Assembly: GCA_013396915.1 (NCBI GenBank)
Contig: VWZL01001963.1
Location: 145,829 to 209,828 of the forward strand
Source: Stercorarius parasiticus
Lineage: Eukaryota > Chordata > Aves > Charadriiformes > Stercorariidae
Length of the DNA stretch: 64,000 nucleotides
Direction: 5' to 3'
Part shown: piece by piece, positions 23,310 through 36,379 of the stretch
Position numbering within the stretch: position 1 is the stretch's first letter
How the letters are laid out: the number at the start of each line of letters is the position of its first letter
Translations under genes and position numbers: made by a program
Notes under the pieces: model-generated
Database searches by the model: none
What the model was told of the DNA's origin: nothing
Seen by the model: only the letters and a program-made list of their open reading frames with translations

Positions 23310-23960
23310 GAGTGTGTAGTGCAGGCAGCCTGTGTGGAGCGTCTGGGGCTGCCCCATGCCGGACACAACCCGTCCCAGCTGGTCCCAGCGGGCTCCAAGG
23401 GCCCCAGCGCAGGACACAGCTGAGCCCCTCAGCCAAGCTGGGGGCGCCGGGGGGAAAAGAGGTTTGCCAAAGGGCCGAAGGCGGCCCAGGCAGAGGAGGA
23501 GGAAGGCAAGGAGGGAGCAGCAGCAGAGGGAGCCCCAGGGCGGAGGAGGAGGAGGGCAGGAGGTGCTGCAGGCCCCAAGCAGGGATCCCCTGCAGCCCTG
23601 GAGAGACCCCGCTGGAGCAGAGACCCCCCCTGCGCCCGGGGAGGGCCCCAGGCCGCAGCGGGGGGATATTTCCTGCAGGAGCTGCGGCCGTGGAGAGCCC
23701 AGGCGGGAGCAGGTTGTCCCTGAAGGACTGCAGCCCGGGGCAGGGCCCGCGCTGGAGCAGGGAGAGGGGTGAGGAGGGAGGAGCGGCCCAGAGGGGCTGT
23801 CATGGATGGACCCACAGCCCCATCCCCAGCCCTGCACCCCTCGGGGTGGGGAGAGAGGTCGGGAGGGAAGGGGGAAGGTGGGAATGAAGAAAGGTTGAGT
23901 GGACGTCTGTTGTTTTAATTGTTTCTCATGACCCAAATATCTTTTAATTGACAATAAATA
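23310..23960 (+). mobile_element. GC-rich ERVL-type LTR (solo, incomplete)
   Basis: A very GC-rich block stands out from its AT-rich surroundings. It is nearly identical over long runs to 49800-50250 (landmarks GGCTCCAAGGGCCCCAGCGC, GGGGGATATTTCCTGCAGGA and CTGAAGGACTGCAGCCCGGG). The layout, with repeated 'GCTGGAGCAG' and 'CTGCAG' modules followed by an AATAAA signal at 23953-23958, resembles the retroviral LTR at 36380-37496. This copy carries about 25 extra bases near 23352-23378 relative to its sister, diverges after about 23865, and stops just after AATAAA, so the LTR 3' end is missing. No TG start, duplicated target site or internal retroviral gene is seen. The 259- and 195-codon frames here follow from GC-rich, stop-poor sequence and are not genes. 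Confidence 0.72.
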
Positions 23961-26900
23961 CTCACAGTTGGATTGTACATGGAAGTCCTTATGAACCATA
24001 TCACATACATGATATTCACAACACTTAGTAATGTTTAATTCACATTTAGTGACACAAAAATGGTTGGAAACACACTTGTGCCCTGAATACTAATTCTCAC
24101 ATAAGTTATGGAGGAGGTTCACATTTGCATTTTTTCCCTTCGTTCCTAATTTTATTTCTTCAGTCAAGTACTACTCCACAATGACACAATATCAAGATAG
24201 CTTTTTTTTTCTCTTGTATTTAATATACATATTTTTACTCCTTAACTAATTTTAGGCTTTAAAAGAATAATTTTGGCTAGTGACATGTTTATTTTCAACA
24301 ACTCACATCAGCGCTGACTGAATTATTCCAAAACTGAAACTGAATAGAATCGAATTCGAGACGCTTTTATGCTCCTAACAACATCATTGCAGTGCAAAAA
24401 CCAATATGGTGAGTGATGCAAAGGCTGACAGCTCATAGATGCAAATACCTGAATCTGTTTGACCAAAATAAATCTGTGAGAGAGAAAGGTATTTGGTCAA
24501 GATAAATGAGATAAATATCCCTGACCCCAAGAAATTGAGGGATGAGAATCAGATGGTGGTGATTAATGCTATGCAAACTATTTTACAGGTAAACCATGAG
24601 CAGCGGAAATTGCTTTTCTTGCAGATGTGTGTGTGTGTAGGAGGGCTTTATGACAAATCAGTTCCTTTTTTTCCATTCTGTGAAGTCTTGCGTATTTCTT
24701 TGTCAGAATGAAAAATAAACAAACAAAACGCAATTCTGTTGTCTCTTCCTAACCCCCACTCTATAAAAGTTTTTGGGTTGGTTTTTTTTTTGGTATAAAT
24801 AAAAGTCTCTGATTCATCGCAGAGGGAAAGAGATTAAATTAGAATTAAGTTTGATGGTTAATATAATTCCACTTTCTCCACTTTACTGGTAGAAAAAAAT
24901 AATCAAAAAGGGGTTCTAAAAGAAGGAAATAAATCAATATATGGAATATATTTGAAGTTTTCCTGCATTCATGTTCTCTTCTTTTTTTAAGACAGAATAT
25001 TTTGCCATTGCTAGAAAGGGATCCTCAGAATGGTGACTGAATGGAAGGTAGCATAAAAGCTTTCAGATAAATGAACTTCCAAACATTTGACTAAAATTGA
25101 TTCATGCCATCAAAAAATGCTTCCTTGTCTGCTAGTCTGCTATAAAATAGGTCTCTAGTACCCAAATTCCTTAGAAAAAATACTCCTCCCCTGTATTCAC
25201 ATAGTTTCTCCTTTTGGAAGAAAAAAGAGACAGCAAAGATATATAAGTCAGAAAGGACCACCTAGTGTGACGAAAAGATGAGATCACTTTAAAGTATTTT
25301 CTACAGATCTCCCAAGTGAATTTTTTTTGCATGTTATGTGAATATGTGGTAGAAATATTGCTTCTGTTAAAAGCAAATATTTGTGTCTGCCTCAAATTGT
25401 TATTCAGTGAGAAATCATATACCTCCCTCATTGCCTGTGTTATGTTTTTACAGTTGAAAACAGCAGTGGGAAATGACTATTGATTTGTTGCACAATTTCT
25501 TCTTGCATTTCTATTTCATCACATTTATATACTACATAACCTGTGTGTGTATTCCTTCTTGGGCCATTATAGGACTTCTACATCAGTTCTTTCTCTCAAC
25601 CCCAGAGCAAAATTCATCAGAATATTAAACAAACAACTCAGAGTTTCAAGTCAATTCACTTTCCAAGGTATATCTGTAGAGAATACCAACATAAAAGATA
25701 ACAGTCAGGTGCTCAGATGGTCTAAATCACTATAGGTCTACTTAGTGTTGCAGCTGTATTAATTTACAGTAGCTGGGTATCTTATCTTGCCTATAGACCC
25801 TCAATAATGTTCATTTCTACCAAACCAAAATTAGTCATGAACCTGTAAGAAAGACAGTTTCCAGTGGAAACTGCGACATTCTGAATTGCTTAAGTCAAAG
25901 GGTCCTATCTACTAGACTGGGTTATTTGGACAGCATTGTGCTAAAGTAAATTAGATGAAAAATCTGAATGAGGTTAAGGTGCAAAACCTCATAAAGTCAG
26001 CATAAAACTACTACAGATCAAGACAATTCCTTTGTTAATGGTCAAAGAGGAACAATGATTGACATAGCTTATTTTCCTCTTTTTGCCCCTTGAAGGTGAG
26101 GGTGACACTAAGGGAAAAAGAAGTTGGGGTAATAATATCAAAAGATCATGGATGTTATATGAGCTAGGGCTGATAAAGGACTTCGGTTTTGCCGTGCTTC
26201 ACTTATAAATATGTATTCTTCAATATCCTGTTTTAAGCACTTCTTTTTTGGATGCAATTATGTAGGCACAAGGAGCACTGAAGACACCAATGTACCTGAT
26301 CCTCCTTTAGGCTCGAACATCTAACTTATAGGTGCAATATTGACTGTCTGGGAAAAAATGATTTGAATCTTGAACACTAACACCTGTGACCAAAGCATTT
26401 AACAGAACTCACTTTTTACCAAGGAATCTCATTGATAAGAGCAACGGCCAGACATTTTTCCCTCTCCAAGGAAAAGTTACTATAACTGACTGGTGTGAGC
26501 GGTCAGATCCTCTCGGTGCACGTGATGAACAGCTGATACATGTATTCGGTTGTTTCCATTGTAGAGGGAGGAGAACCCATAAATTCAGAGATCCTGAATG
26601 GGTCTATGGGGGATGCTTACAGAAAGCTGTTTAGAAATAGGACAATCTGGGCATCCACAGAAACCCAATGGGAGATACTTGCACAACACAATTGTTCAAC
26701 AGGAAGTCCCTTAGTAACGCTCTACATAGGCTGCACGGCTTCCCTGAATCGAGGGATGGTGAAAGAGGAAGAAAGATTTTGGTTATGGGCCTAAATACTC
26801 TAGCCCTTGGGGTCTTTAGGTGAACATTGCAAGGGGAGTGGCGGAAGGTTCTTTTCAATCTTTGCCTCGCTCTTCCATGCAAGAAGCAGACACTGCATGG

Positions 26901-28879
26901 TACAAAGATGGTCTGAAACTCTATTGAACTTTTCCTGCTAAAGAATAACCTAATAAGATCTTGGAAGAGGAAGTGCTGCCCCCAGTTCCTCCACCTTAGT
27001 TTTCAGTTACCAATTTCTCCTAAAGGCTTATACTAAACCCCCTGATGTTCTACATGTAGGGATGAAAACAGCATCATCCTCCATTTCTGCAATATCTTTC
27101 AGGCAACATCCTCTGTTTCTACAGTATCTATCAAGGCCATCAGAATGCTTTTGAGTGGAAGAAGAATATTAATTTTGGATACTTCACAGACATATGAGAA
27201 ACTGCAGAAGTTGCTGTAGAAACTGACTAGGGAATGTGATTTTCAGAGGTTCTGATCTTCTGTTCAGGAATTTGGAGCTTTCAGTGCCTCTAATGAATTT
27301 TATTCTAAATTATTTTCTCATAATAATAAAGTCAATGGCAGAAAACAGAATCATGTTCTTATGGTCCCTCAAATGCTGTGAGTGTAAAACTCCACTTACC
27401 CTTAGCACACAGGATTATCCTTGCTCACACAAAGGCAGAATTCAGATGTAGGTATGGCAAGAGAAAGATAAGGAAAAATTTTAATCAAAACATATAATAA
27501 GAAGCTTTTGGAAGTGATGGTCCTTGATATCTTCAATGTGCTTATTTCTAACCACCAAATTTTTGTCTCTACTCGAGAAGGTGTAGAAAAACAAAGCAAT
27601 AACTTTACTGGGTCAGATTCAATTGGGGATTACGTTTGCCTCTTCCGCAGATGCAAGTAACTGCATCAATTATCTGAAGAATATTAATGGATTAGTCAAA
27701 ACAGAACACAGTTGGTAATAACAATGAAGCCAAAAGCCTTCTGCCTTGTTAATATCTAGGCAGATACATTAAGTTACTGAAAAAACAAGTGAGACATAAA
27801 AATATAAACATTTATCAACCTCGAACAATATGCTTATTGCTTATTAATTATACAGAAGTGGTATTAATGATCAGTTTAATAGGAAACATCATGAATGAAA
27901 TTATAAACAGAAACCTAGAGTAAATCCCTCAGCTACCTAGTTTTCTAAACTTGAAAAAATAAAAAGGAAGAAATTTATTCTGGTCCGAAAAATGTATGGC
28001 AATCTGCTGACATTAAAAGGAACATTTGAAATGTGCCCTCTGTCTATAATATCATTTCAGTTTATGTAGCCTCTTGTTCAGTATAAGTTGATGTTTCTGG
28101 ACCATGCAAGATACAAACTTCTTAAAGATTCTGAATTAAAGTGATTGCTTTTTTATTCAAGACAGAGTGGTATCAGTAGTGGGTCCATTTGAACAGCAAC
28201 TCAATTAGTTGTTGCTATAGAGAGGCTTTGTTGCATGTTGATGTCCTTAGAGAATCACCTATGAAATTGAGATAATTTTATTTTTTTTTTTCTTTTTTGT
28301 TCTCCTTCACCCTCACAAAGGTTTGTTTTTTCAGTGAAACCTAAATCTGACTTTTTATTCTTTGGTCCCTTCTGTCCTTTCCCCGACAAGTTTTATCATA
28401 CTGAAATATACTTTCACTGGAAAAGGTGAAAAAGATAAAAGAGAGGACAGAGCATGAAAGATAAAATAAAAGTTTTGATTTCCTGGAAAACGGAAGAATA
28501 ACAATGATATTGCATGCAAATAATTTATTTCTGAAAAAAAATCTAGAGAAATAATTATTTCCCAACTGCCCTTAGTAATGATGGACCACTCTGTTTATCG
28601 GTGTTAATAAAACAACGTGACCACCTCAGCATTTACAGGTCTCATACTATTCTTCCCTAGTGAATCAGCTCTACAAAGGAGTCTTGAGAGTACAGGACCT
28701 TTTTTTTAAAGAGATAAGGAACTGATACTCTGACAGTAAGTACAATATGCAGACAAAAGTAGAAAATGAATTTGAGATTAGCTAAAGTAAGCAAGGGATA
28801 GAATATTTAGATTAAATTGGAAACTGGCAAACAGTTTCCAAATTCAACTGCTGGAAGTGATTAGAATTTGTTATTTAAT
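23961..28879. other. AT-rich unique DNA, no gene seen
   Basis: Nearly five kilobases without a recognisable exon or repeat family. A short TG run lies near 24626-24637. The segment 26386-26890 is somewhat less AT-rich and holds overlapping 82-84-codon frames on both strands, but shows no motif I know. A T-rich tract lies around 28278-28296. Confidence 0.5.
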
Positions 28880-29045
28880 TTTCCTTGCTGTAGGATCCAA
28901 TCAAACTTGAGATATTCACATATTCATGGAATAATCAATGTCATGTTTATGCAAATATTGCCTGATTAATATGATCTTCTCTCCAATTAGAGATTAATAA
29001 AGCTGCTAATGAGATTTGCATCTCCTGTATTTAATTTAAACATTT
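28880..29045. promoter_or_regulatory. Candidate conserved enhancer-like block
   Basis: Two octamer (POU-type) motifs lie in opposite orientation, ATGCAAAT at 28949-28956 and ATTTGCAT at 29014-29021, with many TAAT homeodomain cores between and around them, for example CAATTAG at 28984-28990 and ATTAATA at 28993-28999. This motif density with little simple repeat is typical of developmental enhancers in vertebrate gene deserts. Conservation was not tested, so the call is an informed guess. Confidence 0.3.
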
Positions 29046-30334
29046 ATGTGAATTCCAAGCAAAACCCAGGAACAGGCTTCACATATTTAACAGAAGAAGA
29101 GATTTAGGAGCCTTAAAATGAGCAATAAATCCTAGAATGTGAGCAAGAGCAGGAATAGGAAGCACAAGGCACGTCTGAAATCCTAACCCTTTAGGAGGTT
29201 CTGACTTCAAGAAAGGTAGCTCTGTTCAAACCTTTGAATTCATTCTTCAAAGTAGGTGTGTACAAGTGTTCCCTGGGAGAAATGAACCAACTCCTGAAAA
29301 TGCAAACAGAGAAAGAAGCGTTGCTGACACCCATAACGGCCAAACAGAGGGGGGCTTGGAACCTCCCTAAACTGGGCACTTCTATTGATAGCTGCATATT
29401 AAAAAATGAGTGGTATTTTATGTTGGGGATGGGAGGCATTAGCCATTCATAACTGCTACTTGTTCTCTTTCTAATCAATTCAGGGAGTAAGTTCCAAATG
29501 TGCCTGCATATCTGAAAATGGTTAGGCCATTACACTCAGATGTTTTTGATTAATTCTTGATGCATCCATTTTATTTTGTTATTTAAAGTTTATAACCCTA
29601 TAGACACACAAGAGCAAGTCCTTTTGGATGTTGAGACAAGTCTGTGTCTAATCGCGGGATCTCATGTGAGTATAGAAAGGGCTACCTACCACAGTGGAGA
29701 CTTCTCCATGCAAAATGAACATAGAGTTTTGGGACAAGATGACTTCAGATGGACAAGCTTTCTGCTATCTTTTAAAGACAGAAGGCTATCACTAACAAAC
29801 ATACCATTTTTAGTCTCTAAATTCATTTCTGCATCTTCTCCGAATCTATTTTGTTAAATCTGCTCTAACAGCAAGAAGGTCTTTGTTTGAAAGTCTTATG
29901 GTCCTAGCCCACTGTAATTTTTTCTCTCTGTCTAGACCTACTGCACAATTCCAGTTCATCAAAACACATATTTAGTGGATAGCCCAGTTGTGCTGTATTC
30001 GCAGCACTTTTGAAAACTTAAAATGTAGCAGTCCAGGTCTCTCTGTGGAGTCATTTAACAAACACATTTTGTCTCTAAATTGCATGTTATCTTTATTGCA
30101 CACATTAGCATAAGGAAATAAGTTTGCAGCGTGCTATATTCAAAGCATATAGCTAGAACAATATTTACTCAGGGTACTCTAAATTCAGCCCAAGTAATTT
30201 TTTTCATAATATCAAAAAAAAGAAACAGTGTCTTTATCAACTGGAGGTGGGGTGGGAGAAACACCCAAAACAACAGGTGCTAAGGATTTAATTACTTTTT
30301 TTGCTATACTTACAGAAATTGTTGTGTGCCTACC
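29046..30334. other. Unique DNA, no gene seen
   Basis: Two frames of about 93-95 codons lie here (29191-29478 minus, 29576-29857 plus) without known motifs or codon-usage support. No repeat family is recognised. Confidence 0.5.
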
Positions 30335-30465
30335 ACATTAAATTCTAATGAGCTATTGACAATCACTGCCAAGCAATTAACCAGCAATGGTTGTCCCTTA
30401 AGGTGTCAATCGCTTCTCTGTGGCATTTAATTTAAACGGTTACCTCTGTAGTCACAAAATTCATG
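30335..30465. promoter_or_regulatory. Candidate conserved non-coding element
   Basis: A compact block with TTCTAATGAG, GACAATCACTG, CAATTAACC, TGTCAATCG and TTAATTTAAA. These resemble homeodomain and PBX/MEIS-type sites. The clean, non-repetitive text fits a conserved element, but only alignment with other birds and mammals could show it. Confidence 0.28.
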
Positions 30466-33400
30466 TTGGATAGAGCATGCTTTTTATAGAAAGAATAGTG
30501 GCATAAGGCTGTTTAGGTGGACACATCCCTGAATCAAGAGCTGAGAACTCAACACAACTCACTTGTCAAAGTGGCCCATACAATTTGGGTCAAAATTTTA
30601 GGAAGTTACAGTGGAGTTTACCACACCTAGCTCTGATGCCTACATCATCGATGAATATGTCTGATTATATCTTCTTAAGCTCCTTACCATCAGAGTAGAG
30701 AAACAAATTTCATGAGGTGGTTATCTCTACATTAAATATTTACTGGTGAATAAAGTAAATAAAGGTTGATGGAAGTTAGTTGCTCTGGGGAAAGGTATGA
30801 GGCTTGGAAGCTAGTCGTTTACCTGCAGACGCCGTCTAACTGATCAATGTTGGATAGTTCTAACATGAATACAGAAAGTGATATAGTAGAAATGCATAAT
30901 GAAATTATGTCACATAGGAATAGGAAAAGATGACTTTAATATTTTTGAATGTAAGGGCTTCAGTTTTTCTGATTTGTTTGGTAGAATTTGTTCCAAATGA
31001 ATTCTCTAAGGTAACAACAGGAATCTCCACCTGGATGTTTTACTTACCATGTGAATTCTAAAACCAGGTTCGGTACTGTAATCATTGCACAATTTTTCAG
31101 TATTTTTATATTCCTATAGGACACTGTACAGATTGCAAAGATTCAAATAGGGATGGAGAATCCATTTAAACTTTATTTTATTTGCAATATCCATAGACTT
31201 ACCATAAATCCCAGATGACCTCTTTCAAGCCAGTGTGGGAATTCTGTGATTACCAACAGCGCTGATTTAAATTTAAGGTGGGGTTTTCTGTAGACATTCA
31301 TTTTTCTGTAGTGTCAGCTTTTCAGTATACACTGTTTCCTTCAACTTTAAAGTGTTGACTCCTGAGCTCAAAGAAATGAAGACTTGTCCAGTAACTCTGT
31401 ATTCCTCCCTGCAATGTAATTCAACAGTTCTTTTTCCTAGATTGAATGATTCTTGAGACTAAACACAAAAGGAACTGCCCTATTTGAGTCTTTTTATTCT
31501 GCAAATGAGTTGTCTGCTGGCTTTGTTTCATTTAGGGAATACATCAGAGCCAGGGAGTATTTCTAAAATAGAAAAGTGTGTTAATCAGAGAACAGTATCA
31601 TTTTGCCCTAACAGGTATGAAAATCCACATTATTTAATGCAGGCATGATAATATGGCTCAGTCTATGCAGTCCTGTGTTCAAGAGGAAAAAACACACAAT
31701 GTACTCTATAGCTATAATTAATGATGGGCCTTTTAGTAAATGTCTGGGCTGAAATGTCATGACTTTCAGAATGAGTGTAATAGTATCTACAAATTCCTGC
31801 CTTATTTTAAGCCAAGGTCAGGATCTCCTTTACAACTTGGACTTTTTCCCAAAACACCTGCACGGATCTGTACCAAATCATCTTACAAGGATGAAGCAAC
31901 TAAGAGAGAACAGCTGAGTGTCCTTTACATAACAGAGAATGTCCTTTGGTTGTTGCATCACAGCAGGTCATTTTGTTTCTGTACGTGTTGTAAGGGATTA
32001 AGCACCAACTGGGAATTTAAAATTATCATAAATTTAATTAACTCTTGTGGTCCCACTCTCTTTGAGAGGTGTTTTTAAGATGGAAACAAGTCTGAGGTGA
32101 AAACGAACAAAATAATAGTCATGTTAGAACACAGCAATACTGATGCTGGATTTACTCAAATTTTTTTTTACATTTTATGCTGTAGGACATGACTCTGTCT
32201 CTGAAGTGGTAATGTCAGAAAGGCCTTTTCTGTGTGAATTTTTGCAGGTGGGCTCTGTGGATATATAATTTTGGATGTAGAAATAGCTCCTAGCAAACAC
32301 CTAGTAGAACAGAGGAAAGGTACGGGCCAAGAAGCTGGTGATTGGAAGTTTCCCAAGGACTGGCAGTCCTTGCCATTAGTAGTTCTGTTTAATTTTCAAG
32401 GACTGACAAAATCAGCACCTCAAGAGCCAGCTCAATCTGTACAATGCCACAGGCACCAAGTGGTGTCACAGCTGGGGTATGGAACTCAAGACCACACCCA
32501 AAGGGAAGGCAGCTGTACAGGATTGTACAGACAAACACTGAAACGAGGACCTCTGTAGGAGACTTTCTAAAAGATGAACTAGTAGCCACTGGCAAGTCAT
32601 CACAAGCCTCCACTTCTGAGGAGGCAGTTGCTATTGTCAAGTTGCAGTTGAGATGATTGCTGAGACTGCAGTTGAGCTACCCTCCAATTAGATAACTGTA
32701 AGTAAACATGCATGTGTGTGTGATTGAGCATCACGAACAAATAAGTGGATATGCTGAGTTACTAGTTATCCCCTATTAATAATAACAGTTTAGCTCTATT
32801 AATATTAGCTTAGGGAAAAAAGAGGTTAGATTTCCAAATGAGGAAAAGGGAATTTGCAGCAATCTCCTTCATACTAAAGACAGGCAAGAGGTAGTACAGC
32901 AAGCAGAAAAGGCATTGTGCAGGATAACAGGAAAATCAGTTCTACATGCATGCTCTGTGCTAGCCATGTATGTAAGTGGCTAATAGAAAACTTCATATCA
33001 CAATAATCTATAGCTTAATACATAAGTCACTTTTTTTGGGTGATCTGGATTGAAAATCCTAAAAAAGAAAGCACAGCCAAGCTTCCTCTGGTCTGCTTTT
33101 CTCTTGGACATGGACAAGGTGGGAACAGCAGAGATGAGAAAGAGTTTATTTATTTGCCCAGACCAGAACATTATTCAGGTTTGTGAACCCAGACCTCACG
33201 TGCAGCACAAGAAATGTTCCCTGAATACGAAGTTATATGTGTAAACATGTTCTTTGATGACAACATTGATTCAGTAACTTTTTTCTCTGCATGATTGTAC
33301 ATCATTTCATCTGTTTTTATGAATGGAGTTGTGGGCTGGAAAATGAATTACTGATTTAGGTTAATAATAATAATAAAAAAAAAAGACTCCCCTCACCAAA

Positions 33401-35431
33401 AGTTCAATGTTCACAAGAATGAGGTGAGAATTGAATGTGAGTCTTGACTGTAATATATGACTGATGAATGCTGCCTTAAGGCCTTGAGTACTAGAAGTAA
33501 CAGAATACCAGCAATAAAATAAACTTCACCAGTTTGGAAGTTCTTTTGTTGACTCTTGCAGCTATTGTATAGGTGTTATTTATCTTAGAAAATAATAGTT
33601 GTTAAAAGACCGCCCTATTTTGTTTTGGTTTTTAGTGACAAGCTGATCTGGTAGCAATCGTCTGATGGAAAAATTGTCCCAAGTGTAGCACTAAATGATA
33701 AGCCAGAGCTTTTGACATTGCTCAGTAGAAGCATAAGATACAATTCATAACTGGAGAAGCTGCTGTGCACAGTTTGATGCTTACACAACCCAACAATGAC
33801 ACAGATTCAGTCAGTAATGGAGGCTGGCAGAGTTTGGAAGATGGCAATAGGAATTCAGCGTAATAGAACGTGTTTATGGCAGCTTGCTGCAAAATTAAAT
33901 GCCCTGGTGCCTGCACTGTTACAATCCGAGAGGCACAGTTCAAAGGCACAAGCTGATCTCAGCAACACCCAGGTCTGGACTGACACAGTGACTTGGTAGC
34001 ATCATTGGTGTTTGGCTCGAGGCTGTTTGCTGTTCACTGGAAGGACTTCAGCATCTATTAGAATGATCTTGCGTTTAACTAGCAGAAAAATGCCTCAGCT
34101 GCTAAAAGAATGAAAGTTCTAAAAGCATGCTATTATGAATCAGGATCGTTCCAGCACTAGCTGGGCATTTGGAGTTCTCTGGTGTGTGCATTATTGGCAT
34201 CATTATCCTGATTATCAGTGTCTACTTGGCTCATTTATCTGTGGATATAAATCTACGTGCTTGTGCTGAGTACTCACTGAGCATACAGGAATATTTCAGT
34301 GCATTAAATCTGGCCAATCATTTTTATAAGGTTAAAAGACCATTTCAAAATTAATAGCTCACTTCACCAAACCATCATTTTAAAAACAAAAAACAAAAAA
34401 AACACAAGCAAACGAACATGCAAATTTCCTGTAATTTGAAATATCCACTAGTCAGAAGCTTCCCAAACTGTTGACTACACACTTTGTCCAGATTTTTGTG
34501 CTGTACCCATGTATCTCTGGACTGGCTATGGTTTACAGCCAGAATGACTTACAGAGGGCTCACTACAGGGTTTCCATCCCCAGATGCCTGCTCCACATCA
34601 GGAACAGCTCAGTTGCTCATGTTGCAGACTCTGAATCACTGCAGGTTACAGTTGCTGCAGTAAGGAAAATAAATGCTGTGTTGGCTTTTGCCAATTTGTA
34701 CAGTATGGAAATGGAGGTTCTCCTTCAGAAGCAGCTGAGAAGTGCCCATGTTGAAGCAGCAGTATGTGAGAAAAGGTCTGGGTGCTTAGTTAGGTGACAC
34801 ATGGTGCTTGGCTGTTATCACCATTTGTGAGTCAGGAGTATGTTGAATCGAATTTCCTACAAGAGCATGACATCGAAGATCCCAGGTCCAGGATATCTCT
34901 TTACATTCACTATATTAGAAATAAAAACTAACAAAAAAACCCACTGTCACCACCATTGACAAGAACAGAATACCCCCCAGTGCTTTTTAATAATTTATTT
35001 GCTAATTTTGTCCATAAAATGATAATTACTAATTTCAAATAGATATCTTAGACTATGAAGAGTTATTGAAAATTAAAGTTTTTGAGTTCTACTGAATATG
35101 TTCTTATGCAGTTGTCTTTGGTAAGAAGACTGGGAAATGATAACAAATTATTAAATGTCTTATGTAGATATCCTAGAACTTGTTCCTGCTTTGTAGATTT
35201 GGGCCAAGATGTCAAGAAACTAAATCCCTGTTGTATTTCTTAGTCTGTGGCTCTCTTGGTTGAGAGTCATCAGTTTTTGGGGAGCAGAAGCTTATTCTTT
35301 CACAGCGTCACTTATTCCCAGTGTAGAATGAACAGGTAACTCAATCTCTTTCAGGTGCAACACTGAAGGAATTTAGGAGGAAGAAAGTAAAAGGATTAAG
35401 TTCTTAATGGGTATAAATAAACAGATTATAC
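30466..35431. other. AT-rich unique DNA, no gene seen
   Basis: No exon or repeat family is recognised. The plus-strand frame at 34471-34797 (108 codons) has no known domain, and its region is not flanked by convincing splice sites. The stretch 33860-33950 (around GCAAAATTAAATGCCCTGGT) is non-repetitive and might be conserved. An A-rich tract lies at 34384-34404. Confidence 0.5.
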
Positions 35432-36200
35432 TGTTGTCCTGATCTGAAGGGTTATCTGGCCTCTGGGTGTGTAGAGATCATGATCGTGGGTTCACAGGAT
35501 TCCATAATACATAAGAACAAGAAGGCTTTCATCCTCTAAATTTACCCACTTTATTACAGATTACCGCAATTACTGCAAAAAAAATCACCACTAGCACATA
35601 TATCTCTGATTAATAAAGTGGATATATTTCTCTTTCAAGCTGTCAGCAATCAATAACATACTATCAATCAATAGTACGGTAATAATCATTTACAGAAACA
35701 ATCAATTTACAAAAACAAACAACTAGTAACAGCAATGACCAAGTATATCTATACTATTCTAGGTTACTACAAACTTACCATTAGTGAAGGAACTTATCAG
35801 CAATATAACAGCAGATATACTTATGATAGATTTCTTACATGGATATGTAACAATACTGGTATCAAGTGAATTAGACAGATTTCAGAAGGGGCCAAACCAT
35901 CCCAGAGGGGAGGACAAACCGAACCGATTCCAGAGGTGGGCCCAGAGTGGGACCAATAAGATAACGGGCAGAGTCTCACTTCAAAGGTGATCCATGTCAC
36001 AGAGTCTGGAGTCAGCAGGGCATCTTTGGTGAGAGCCCAAGATTTCGTAGAAAGTTCATGTGGAATTCAGGCTGTTTAGGAAAGGAAAAGTACATGCAGC
36101 ACAGGAAGTTCTCAGAGAGAGGCTCTATTGGGTCCTTTTTGTAACATAAAGACATAAGACAGCACAGGACATCACCAGTTCGAGCAGTTGATAGATGTTG
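35432..36200 (-). mobile_element. Possible LTR, minus strand
   Basis: Read on the minus strand this block has the layout of a retroviral LTR. A GC-richer, promoter-like part (36000-35880) contains ATTGGTCCC, an inverted CCAAT-type site. An AATAAA signal lies at 35555-35550, and a plausible CA end lies at 35432 (plus-strand TGTTGTCCTGATC). The left end is not defined, no duplicated target site is found, and I do not recognise the family. It sits about 200 bases from the ERVL-type LTR to its right. Confidence 0.3.
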
Positions 36201-36379
36201 TTAATTTCTGGGTTTCACAGCCAAAAGATTATGATGTTTTCTCTTGTTTCAGACCAATTTTTATTCTTCAAGATGGTTTTGCTGTTCTTGAAGTTCAGAA
36301 CAGTCAGAGGCAGTTCTTACTTTCTCGGGATGTTTTCCTCTGTTTACAGACTATTTTCCACCTTTTCAGATAAAAAATT

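Noticed and set aside
23220..23999. 259-codon minus-strand frame and a 195-codon plus-strand frame
   Set aside because: Both cross a GC-rich LTR, overlap on opposite strands, and give low-complexity proline, serine, glycine and arginine-rich text; the sister LTR at 49.8 kb gives the same artefact.
34471..34797. 108-codon plus-strand frame
   Set aside because: No known motif, and no convincing splice or promoter context. A conserved exon cannot be excluded without alignment.
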